DNA of 39,709 nucleotides from Rubrivivax sp. (GTDB taxonomy: Bacteria > Pseudomonadota > Gammaproteobacteria > Burkholderiales > Burkholderiaceae_C): NCBI GenBank assembly GCA_018780805.1, contig JADMJD010000037.1, positions 1-39,709 of the forward strand. Reading direction: 5' to 3'. Both the position numbers and the translations under genes were made by a program. The notes below the pieces were generated by a model that was not told the origin of the DNA, did no database searches, and was given only the letters and a program-made list of their open reading frames with translations. Below, in pieces: positions 33,888 through 39,709 of the stretch. How positions within the stretch are numbered: position 1 is the first letter of the stretch; each line of letters begins with the position of its first letter.

Positions 33888-34744
33888 TGCACGCGGTCGT
33901 CAGGGCCCAGTGTGGCGCGGCCGTCGGCGGCCAGCCATTGGCTGAGCCCACGTTCGGCGCGCTGCAGCTTCAGGCTGCGCGTGCGTTCCTTGACGTCGTG
34001 GCTGTGTTCGCGCATGCCCGGGGTCACATAACCATGCCCATGGTGCAGGTGCATCGTGACAGTGTTGTAGCGGATGTGCCGCGTGGCCACGCCGATGTGG
34101 TTCAGGCGCAGGCCGAACTCCACGTCCAGGCCCCCGTACTGCATGTCTTCGTTGAAGCCGTTGACCTGGATCGCCTGCGTGCGCAGGCAGGAGGCGCTGT
34201 GCCCGTTCCAGGTCGGCCGCGCCGGTGTCACGCGGTTCAGCCATTCGTCCACCGGCGGCCCGGCCACCAGCTTCAGCAGCTTGTGCGTGAACGGCAGACC
34301 GTTTTTCAGCAACCAGCCGGCGCGGAACACATCCTGCCGCTGCACGTCGGCCTCGGTGATGGCGTCGGCCACGTTCTTGGGCAGCTTGAAGTAGGTGCCG
34401 GTGAGAAAACAGTCTGGCCGCGCGAAGCGCGAGTGCACCTCCAGGAAGTCGCGCCGCGGGATGCAGTCGCCGTCGGTCAGCAGCACCCGTTCACCGCGCG
34501 CCACGGCCAGCGCCTTGTTCAGCGCGCGGCATTTCTGGAAGCCGTCATCCGGCTGCCAGACATGGGCCAGCGGCACCGGGCTCATCGTCGCCATCTCGCG
34601 CAGCAGCGCTTCGGTCTCGGGGCGCGAGCCGTCGTCGGCGATCAGCAGTTCGAAGTCCTGGCGGCTTTGCTGGAAGAAGCCCCACAGCGTCTTCTGCAGC
34701 CACAACGGCGAGTTGTAGGTGCTGATGATGACCGACGTGGTCAT
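33872..34744 (-). CDS. Family 2 glycosyltransferase
   Basis: A 290-aa GT-A fold glycosyltransferase: TSVIISTYNSPLWLQKTLWG at the N-terminus, nucleotide-binding DDGS, the metal-binding LTDGDCIP (DxD), and GGLDVEFGLRLNHIG as the acceptor-side acidic motif. A His-rich stretch MHLHHGHGYV follows. It probably transfers a sugar onto a surface glycan. ATG 34744 has no ribosome site and begins 1 nt after the stem of repeat copy 2, the same arrangement as at ureC. Confidence 0.9.
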   Translation of the reverse strand: MTTSVIISTYNSPLWLQKTLWGFFQQSRQDFELLIADDGSRPETEALLREMATMSPVPLAHVWQPDDGFQKCRALNKALAVARGERVLLTDGDCIPRRDFLEVHSRFARPDCFLTGTYFKLPKNVADAITEADVQRQDVFRAGWLLKNGLPFTHKLLKLVAGPPVDEWLNRVTPARPTWNGHSASCLRTQAIQVNGFNEDMQYGGLDVEFGLRLNHIGVATRHIRYNTVTMHLHHGHGYVTPGMREHSHDVKERTRSLKLQRAERGLSQWLAADGRATLGPDDRVQWLRA

Positions 34745-34819
34745 GTCAATGCCGCCGGGCCGCCCCAAGGCATTGACGCGCCCCTCGGGGGCCGCGAGTG
34801 CAGCGAGCTGGGGGCGCCA
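34745..34819 (-). repeat. Intergenic GC-rich repeat, copy 2
   Basis: It fills the gap between the FkbM-type gene and the GT2 gene. A perfect 8-bp inverted repeat (TCAATGCC at 34746-34753 with GGCATTGA at 34769-34776) precedes GCGCCCCTCGGGGGCCGCGA and AGCGAGCTGGGGGC. The order of blocks matches copy 1, although the sequences differ at many sites, and compensating changes keep the stem paired. Confidence 0.8.
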
Positions 34820-35674
34820 TCATGTCCGCTCCAGGATGAAGTTCAGCTTGGTGGTCTCACGCCGCTGGTAGCCGCGCTGCGCAAACAGGTCCAGGATGTC
34901 GGATGCGGTCTGGTCCTTGAACTCGCTGATCACGGCCTTCGGCCACAGCGACTCGGGTGCGTGCGTCAGGAAGTGGCGCAGCACCGGCGGCTCGTGGCCT
35001 TCGATGTCGATCTTCAGCACGTCCACTTGCGTGATGCCCTTGCTCTGCAGCAGCGCCAGCAGCGTGGTCAGCGGCACGGTGAGCGATTGCCGCTCGCCGC
35101 CGGCACGTTGCGCCTCGCCGCGGTCCAGCGTGTTCTGGCCACGCTGGCGCGGGTTCACCTGCAGCTCGGCCGTGCCTTCGCTGTCGCTCAGCGCCACCGG
35201 GCAGAGCTCGATGTCCGTCAGGCCGTTGCTGCGGGCGTTGAACTCCAGCCGGTGGCGCATTTCCGGGTCCGGTTCCACCGCCAGGATGCGGCCTTGGCCC
35301 GCCATGCAGCGGTGGGCCCAGAAGCTGTAGATGCCGGCGTTGGCACCGACGTCGATGAACACACCGCCGGGTTTCAGCCGCCGCTGCAGCAGCGCAAACT
35401 CGTCGCGGTCAAAGAGCCTGGGCGAGGTGTAGAGCTTCTGCTCCGACATGTTGCCGCGCGGCAGCAGCCGCAGCTTCAGGCCCCAGACCGTCAGGTCCAG
35501 CGGCGTCAGCACACCGTATTTCACCGGGCGGCGCAGCAGCTTGGTCAGCGCGGACAAGGCGGGTGGCAGCGTGTGCGCCACGGCCAGCATCGCGGCGATG
35601 GCGGGCGAGGGCGGGTAAGTGCCCCAGGGTTTGTCGGCTTCGAATTCAGGAACTGGTGCGCGGGGGCGACCCAT
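34820..35674 (-). CDS. FkbM-family methyltransferase
   Basis: A 284-aa SAM-dependent methyltransferase: motif I is GGVFIDVGANAGIYSFWAHR, and VDVLKIDIEGHEPPVLRHFL is the FkbM post-motif block. FkbM relatives in glycan clusters O-methylate sugars. The N-terminal 80 residues are outside the domain. ATG 35674 has an excellent ribosome site (GGGAGG, 6 nt spacing), which excludes the longer frame. It lies between two glycosyltransferase genes, with repeat elements on both sides. Confidence 0.9.
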   Translation of the reverse strand: MGRPRAPVPEFEADKPWGTYPPSPAIAAMLAVAHTLPPALSALTKLLRRPVKYGVLTPLDLTVWGLKLRLLPRGNMSEQKLYTSPRLFDRDEFALLQRRLKPGGVFIDVGANAGIYSFWAHRCMAGQGRILAVEPDPEMRHRLEFNARSNGLTDIELCPVALSDSEGTAELQVNPRQRGQNTLDRGEAQRAGGERQSLTVPLTTLLALLQSKGITQVDVLKIDIEGHEPPVLRHFLTHAPESLWPKAVISEFKDQTASDILDLFAQRGYQRRETTKLNFILERT

Positions 35675-35739
35675 GTCAGGCCTCCCGCCGGGGTTGCAGT
35701 GCAACGATCAGGTCAAGCTTCCCGCCGCGGAACCGGCTT

Positions 35740-35875
35740 TGCCGGGCCGCTGGCGGACGGCCCCCTTGGGGGGGCGCAGGCCGCGGCTCCAAGTCCGCCT
35801 GCGCGGACTTGGACGGCCAAGCAAGCGACGCCTGTGGCGTCGCGTGGAGCGATAGCGAGCTTGGGGGCACCATTT
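35740..35875 (-). repeat. Intergenic GC-rich repeat, copy 3 (compound)
   Basis: In the 203-bp gap between the GT8-like gene and the FkbM gene. It contains CCCCCTTGGGGGGG, a perfect 10-bp stem (CCAAGTCCGC at 35789-35798 with GCGGACTTGG at 35803-35812, loop of 4), a perfect 8-bp stem (GCGACGCC at 35825-35832 with GGCGTCGC at 35836-35843, loop of 3) and the end block AGCGAGCTTGGGGGC shared with copies 1 and 2. It is longer than the other copies because of the extra hairpins. Confidence 0.75.
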
Positions 35876-35877
35876 CT

Positions 35878-36657
35878 TCAGCCTTTCCAGGCTGCGCGCA
35901 GCCAAGCGGTGTTGCCGATGCGGCGGTACCAGCGCTGGCCGCCGCCGGCCAGCACCTCGCTCATCTTCGGGTTGCCCGCGAAGACGACGATGCGGGCGCC
36001 GGCCGGCAGCGCCGGGTCGGCAAAAAAACTCTTCAGGTGGCGCGGCACACACTGGTTCTTGAAGCTCACGCACCATTCGCGCGGCCAGTAGTGCAGGTGG
36101 CCGTGTTTTGCCAGCTGCGCGCTCTGGAACTGCTGCGACAGGCGGTACTGCTGCGTGGCGCCAGCCGGGTCGGCCAGGTAGGCGTCCAGGATGTAGGCGT
36201 GGGCGCCGATGGTGTAGCGGAACACCGAGCTGTTGCCCACCGTGGCCAGGAAACGGTCGCGCTCGGCGTCCTTCAGCTTGCGCAGTGGCTTGGGGCGAAA
36301 CAGGTCATCGTCGCGGATGATGAAGAAGTCGCCCGGCAGGTCGAAAAACGGGTCCAGGCTGTCGACGATCACCAGGTCCAGGTCCAGGAACAGCGCGGTG
36401 CCGCTCAGGCCGCCCAGGTCGCGCCGGAACAGGGCCAGCTTCTGCCAGCGTTTGTCCTGGTGGCCGCCGGGCAATCCGAGCGCGGGCAGCGGCTGCACTT
36501 CCACGTCGGGCCGCAGGCCGCTGGCGTCGTCGGTGAAACACACGAAGCGGTGCGCACGCTTCAAGTGCCGCGCCACCCCCTCGCGCAGGTGGTTCACGTA
36601 CTCGGGCCCGTACATCGAGCCCCACTTCATGCAGATGACGGTGACAGGGGTGTCCAT
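35878..36657 (-). CDS. Glycosyltransferase-like protein (GT8-like)
   Basis: A 259-aa soluble protein: MDTPVTVICMKWGSMYGPEY at the N-terminus, HRFVCFTDDASGL, then TALFLDLDLVIVDSLDPFFD with a DxD metal site, and HYWPREWCVSFKNQCVP. This layout fits GT-A enzymes related to family 8 and to capsular/LPS transferases. Acceptor and donor are unknown. ATG 36657 is 40 bp from the divergent TerB-like gene, so it is probably the first gene of the leftward polysaccharide-like string. Confidence 0.75.
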   Translation of the reverse strand: MDTPVTVICMKWGSMYGPEYVNHLREGVARHLKRAHRFVCFTDDASGLRPDVEVQPLPALGLPGGHQDKRWQKLALFRRDLGGLSGTALFLDLDLVIVDSLDPFFDLPGDFFIIRDDDLFRPKPLRKLKDAERDRFLATVGNSSVFRYTIGAHAYILDAYLADPAGATQQYRLSQQFQSAQLAKHGHLHYWPREWCVSFKNQCVPRHLKSFFADPALPAGARIVVFAGNPKMSEVLAGGGQRWYRRIGNTAWLRAAWKG

Positions 36658-36697
36658 CGAGGCCGCGAGTCTACCGTCCCCATGCCATCATCCCTTG

Positions 36698-37168
36698 ATG
36701 CTGAAGACCCTCCAGGACCTGTTCAACAGCCTGCTGCCCCCCGCGCCGGGCGGTGCCGCGCCGCGCGATGAACACGCGCTGCAGCTGGCCACGGCCGTGA
36801 TGCTGGTGGAAGTGATGCGCGCCGACGCCACGTTCCACGCCGACGAACGCGCCGCCGTGCTGGCCGCGTTGCGCGAGAAGTTCCACCTGGCCGACGATGA
36901 AGCGGCGCGCCTGGCTGAACTGGCCGAAGCCACGGCGAAGGGCGCCACCGACCTGTTCAGCTTCACGTCCCGCATCAACGAGCACTTCGAGATGCCGCAG
37001 AAGCTGCGCATGGTCGAGCTGATGTGGACGGTGGCTTATGCCGACGGCCACCTGAGCGAACACGAACGCCATGTGCTGTGGCGCGTGGCCGATCTGCTGC
37101 ACGTGCCGCAGGGCGCCTACGTGCATGCCCGCCTGCGGGCAGAAGAGGCCGCCCGGGGGCAGACCTGA
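36698..37168 (+). CDS. TerB-family protein
   Basis: A 156-aa helical protein with the TerB (tellurite resistance, DUF533-like) pattern in two related halves: VMLVEVMRADATFHADERAA and MVELMWTVAYADGHLSEHER. Acidic residues in each half bind a divalent metal in solved TerB structures. Solitary TerB proteins occur widely and usually have nothing to do with tellurite; the role is unknown. It starts divergently from the GT8-like gene and is followed after 37 nt by the MscS-type channel gene. Confidence 0.87.
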   Translation: MLKTLQDLFNSLLPPAPGGAAPRDEHALQLATAVMLVEVMRADATFHADERAAVLAALREKFHLADDEAARLAELAEATAKGATDLFSFTSRINEHFEMPQKLRMVELMWTVAYADGHLSEHERHVLWRVADLLHVPQGAYVHARLRAEEAARGQT

Positions 37169-37205
37169 GGTCACAAGCCGCGGTCGGCGTGATAGCGTCC
37201 CGGCG

Positions 37206-38684
37206 GTGAACTCGGTAGTACCTGCCCCTGTGGCCGTTGACCCCGCCCCAAGGGCTGCTGCCAGCTGGCTGGTCGGCCTGGTGCTGCTGTTGAGCGGTGC
37301 GGCCTGGGCCTCGGTCAGCGTGGCGGCTGCGGGCCTGGCCTGGCCTTTCAGCCTGCTGCCGCGCCTGCTGGACAGCGTGGCCTGGCTGGCGGGTGCACTG
37401 CTGCTGATCCGGCTCATCGAACTGCTGCTGTGGGAGCGGCTGATCCCGCGCGTGGCAGGGGTGCGCATGCCGCGCCTGCTGCGCCAGTTCGTCGCTGTGC
37501 TGCTGCTGATCCTGGCGTTGGCCGCGCTGCTGAACCAGGCCTGGGGCGTGGCGATTGCCACCGTGCTGGCCACCACGGGTGTGCTGGGCCTGGTGCTGGG
37601 CCTGGCGCTGCGGCCCATCCTGACCGACCTGTTCTCCGGCATCGCGCTGAACATCGAGCAGCCTTTCCGGCTGAACGATTTCGTGGTGCTGCGCATGCGC
37701 GGGCAGCGCGAGCCCATCGTCGGCACGGTGCGCGAGATCAACTGGCGCAGCACGCGTGTGCTCACGCCCGAGGACAACCTGATCAGCGTGCCCAACAGCG
37801 TGGCCGCTGCCGCCATCGTCGAGAACCTGTCCTACCCCTCGCCCGTGAGCGAACAAGAGGTGGACATCGTGCTGGACTGGCTGACCCCCAGCGCCGTGAT
37901 CGAGCAGGTCCTGAACGCCGCCGTCACCGAGGCCTGGGCCCAGGGCGCCACGGCGGGCGACAAACCGCCCAAGGTGCGCATCTGCAAGCTCGACGGCGCC
38001 GGGGTCACCTACAAGATCGTCTACCTGCTGGACCCGCGCCGCAAACCCAAGGGCCCGGCCAAACATGCGCTGCTCAGCAGCGTGCAGAAACACCTGCGTG
38101 CCGCCGGGCTGCAGCCGGTGGCGCTGCAGGATGCTGCCGTGGCGGCCCCGGCCACCGCGCCTGCGCGCGCCGACCATGCCCGTGTCGAACACCGCCAGGC
38201 GCTGCTGGCCGGGCTGCCGCTGCTGGCGGTGCTGCAGCCGGCTGAACACGCGGCGCTGGCCCAAGGCGCGGTGTTGCACCGGGCCGAGGCGGGCCAGGCC
38301 GTGGTGGCCGAAGGCGACACCGGGGCTTCGATGTACGTGGTGGCCGCCGGCGTGCTGGAGGTGCGCCAGGGGGAGGCCAGGCTGGCGGTGCTGGGGCCGG
38401 GTGCGGTGTTCGGCGAGATGTCGCTGTTGACCGGCGCGCCACGCAGCGCCACCGTGGCCGCGGTCACCGCCGCGACCTTGTACGAGGTGACGGCCGACAG
38501 CATTGCGCCGCTGCTGACCGCCCGGCCCGCACTGGCAGAGGCCTTGTCGACAGTGATGGCGCAACACCAGCACGACGACCGCTTGCGCCTGCAAGGTGCT
38601 GCCCCGGCGCCCGATCAGCCCGCGCTGGCGGCGGGCCTGGCCGAACAGATCGCCGAACGTATCCGGCGTTTTTTCGGCCGCTGA
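37206..38684 (+). CDS. MscS-family channel with C-terminal cyclic-nucleotide-binding domain
   Basis: A 492-aa inner-membrane protein. About four to five helices (residues 15-140) end in the pore-lining helix (VLATTGVLGLVLGLALRP), followed by the MscS beta domain (LTDLFSGIALNIEQPFRLND). Residues about 335-465 form a Crp-like cNMP domain with GDTGASMYVVAAGVLEV and the phosphate cassette FGEMSLLTGAPRSATV, including the conserved Glu and Arg. Such bCNG channels are MscS relatives thought to be gated or modulated by cAMP or cGMP rather than by tension alone. GTG 37206 is the only reasonable start. Confidence 0.9.
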   Translation: MNSVVPAPVAVDPAPRAAASWLVGLVLLLSGAAWASVSVAAAGLAWPFSLLPRLLDSVAWLAGALLLIRLIELLLWERLIPRVAGVRMPRLLRQFVAVLLLILALAALLNQAWGVAIATVLATTGVLGLVLGLALRPILTDLFSGIALNIEQPFRLNDFVVLRMRGQREPIVGTVREINWRSTRVLTPEDNLISVPNSVAAAAIVENLSYPSPVSEQEVDIVLDWLTPSAVIEQVLNAAVTEAWAQGATAGDKPPKVRICKLDGAGVTYKIVYLLDPRRKPKGPAKHALLSSVQKHLRAAGLQPVALQDAAVAAPATAPARADHARVEHRQALLAGLPLLAVLQPAEHAALAQGAVLHRAEAGQAVVAEGDTGASMYVVAAGVLEVRQGEARLAVLGPGAVFGEMSLLTGAPRSATVAAVTAATLYEVTADSIAPLLTARPALAEALSTVMAQHQHDDRLRLQGAAPAPDQPALAAGLAEQIAERIRRFFGR

Positions 38685-38712
38685 GCGGTTCCGGCGGACC
38701 CTGTACGCCACT

Positions 38713-38728
38713 GTGCGTATAGGCGCAC
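38713..38728. promoter_or_regulatory. Inverted repeat upstream of urtA
   Basis: GTGCG and CGCAC arms of 5 bp around TATAGG, 60 bp before urtA. It could be an operator or a small hairpin; it does not match the NtrC consensus (GCACC-N5-GGTGC) well. No sigma-54 -24/-12 site is seen in the 103-bp gap. Confidence 0.3.
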
Positions 38729-38787
38729 CGGCGGTCCGTCCGCAGACTCCGGGTCATTCCACCACGACCCCAGGAGCCCTCCGCACC

Positions 38788-39709
38788 ATGAACATCTCAC
38801 GCCGTTCCATCACCGCGCTGGCCGCCGCTGCCTGCGCCCTCGGATTCACCAGCCTCGCGCAGGCGCAGGCCACCATCAAGGTCGGCATCCTGCACTCGCT
38901 GTCGGGCACCATGGCCATCTCCGAGACGGTGCTGAAGGACGTCGCGATGATGGCCATCGACGAGATCAACGCCAAGGGTGGCGTGATGGGCAAGAAACTC
39001 GAACCCATCGTCGTTGACCCGGCGTCCAACTGGCCGCTGTTCGCCGAAAAGGCGCGCCAGCTGATCGCGCAGGACAAGGTCGCCGTCACCTTCGGCTGCT
39101 GGACCAGCGTGTCGCGCAAGAGTGTGTTGCCGGTCTTCGAAGAGCTGAACTCGCTGCTGTTCTACCCGGTGCAGTACGAAGGTGAAGAGCTCAGCAAAAA
39201 CGTGTTCTACACCGGCGCCGCGCCCAACCAGCAGGCCATTCCCGCCGTGGAATACCTGATGAGCAAGGACGGCGGCAGTGCCAAGCGCTTCGTGCTGCTG
39301 GGCACCGACTATGTGTACCCGCGTACCACCAACAAGATCCTGCGCGCCTTCCTGAAGGCCAAGGGTGTGGCCGACGCCGACATCATCGAGGAGTACACCC
39401 CGTTCGGCCACTCGGACTACCAGAGCATCATCGCCAAGATCAAGAAGTTCGCGTCCGAAGGCAAGAAGACGGCCGTGGTCTCCACCATCAACGGCGACTC
39501 CAACGTGCCCTTCTACAAGGAACTGGGCAACCAGGGCCTGAAGGCGACCGACGTGCCGGTGGTGGCCTTCTCGGTGGGTGAAGAAGAGCTGCGCGGCGTG
39601 GACACCAAGCCGCTGGTGGGCCACCTGGCCGCCTGGAACTACTTCATGAGCATCAAGAGCCCGGCCAACACCGAGTTCGTCAAGAAGTGGAGCGACTACG
39701 CCAAGGCCA
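38788..39709 (+). CDS. urtA: Urea ABC transporter substrate-binding protein UrtA (3' end outside window)
   Basis: The first 307 residues of the periplasmic binding protein that captures urea for the UrtBCDE permease. A signal peptide (residues 1-26, ending SLAQAQA) is followed by IKVGILHSLSGTMAISETVL, GCWTSVSRKSVLPVFEELNS and LLFYPVQYEGEE, all typical of UrtA/FmdD proteins. ATG 38788 follows AGGAG at somewhat long spacing. The urt permease genes should continue to the right, and in many Burkholderiales ureD lies after urtE, which would account for its absence here. Confidence 0.97.
   Translation, partial: MNISRRSITALAAAACALGFTSLAQAQATIKVGILHSLSGTMAISETVLKDVAMMAIDEINAKGGVMGKKLEPIVVDPASNWPLFAEKARQLIAQDKVAVTFGCWTSVSRKSVLPVFEELNSLLFYPVQYEGEELSKNVFYTGAAPNQQAIPAVEYLMSKDGGSAKRFVLLGTDYVYPRTTNKILRAFLKAKGVADADIIEEYTPFGHSDYQSIIAKIKKFASEGKKTAVVSTINGDSNVPFYKELGNQGLKATDVPVVAFSVGEEELRGVDTKPLVGHLAAWNYFMSIKSPANTEFVKKWSDYAKA

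Noticed and set aside
33938..36091. A 717-codon plus-strand open frame across the glycosyltransferase and FkbM genes
   Set aside because: It lacks any domain and crosses three intergenic regions; the minus-strand genes carry complete motifs and good starts.
38685..38787. Sigma-54 or NtrC site upstream of urtA
   Set aside because: No GG-N10-GC element and the palindrome present does not fit the NtrC consensus; only an unassigned inverted repeat is reported.

Overview
The window is about 39.7 kb of very GC-rich, gene-dense DNA. Gene content points to a betaproteobacterium of the order Burkholderiales: a divergent rne/rluC pair, an FMN-riboswitch-controlled type II lumazine synthase, a PEP-CTERM protein, urease genes with an urt-type urea transporter, and short GC-rich intergenic repeats of the kind common in Comamonadaceae-like genomes. 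The genus cannot be fixed from the sequence alone. No rRNA, tRNA, CRISPR array, phage or intact insertion sequence was seen.

Layout. (1) 1-5855: housekeeping genes. The 5' part of rne runs leftward; rluC, a Gph-like HAD phosphatase, a Rieske protein, an S49 peptidase, psd and an EamA permease run rightward in a coupled string. (2) 5862-10419: an eight-gene leftward operon whose junctions are almost all 4-bp overlaps (small membrane protein, LRR/zinc-ribbon protein, GNAT, YdhR-like monooxygenase, TPR protein, DUF2164, two GSTs). (3) 10451-11165: RibH2-type lumazine synthase behind an FMN riboswitch. (4) 11291-18111: a leftward string holding ureE, ureF and ureG, interleaved with an OmpR-type two-component pair, an exported intradiol-dioxygenase-like lipoprotein and a GNAT. 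(5) 18226-24297: a PEP-CTERM protein divergent from a very large AfsR/MalT-like regulator, then an exported 5'-nucleotidase. (6) 24376-27551: a decayed ParE-type toxin-antitoxin module, then ureC, ureB, a 56-aa His-rich membrane protein and ureA, behind a sigma-54-like site. (7) 27647-32051: divergent from ureA, a 1147-aa NCS1-transporter/histidine-kinase/receiver fusion and its LuxR-type response regulator. (8) 32048-36657: a leftward surface-polysaccharide-like cluster (GT8-like, FkbM, GT2, ExoD, GGDEF). (9) 36698-39709: a TerB-like protein, an MscS channel with a C-terminal cyclic-nucleotide-binding domain, and the start of urtA.

How it fits together. The middle and right of the window read as a nitrogen-salvage locus. 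UrtA captures urea, UreABC hydrolyse it, and UreE, UreF and UreG mature the nickel site; ureD is not in the window. The transporter-kinase fusion beside ureA is a plausible sensor for a nucleobase, ureide or urea-related compound, although its ligand is not shown by the sequence. The exported 5'-nucleotidase could feed the same pathway. The urease genes are split by about 8 kb of unrelated genes, and a dead toxin-antitoxin module marks one edge of the break, which suggests past rearrangement. Several convergent junctions have almost no space and no clear intrinsic terminator.
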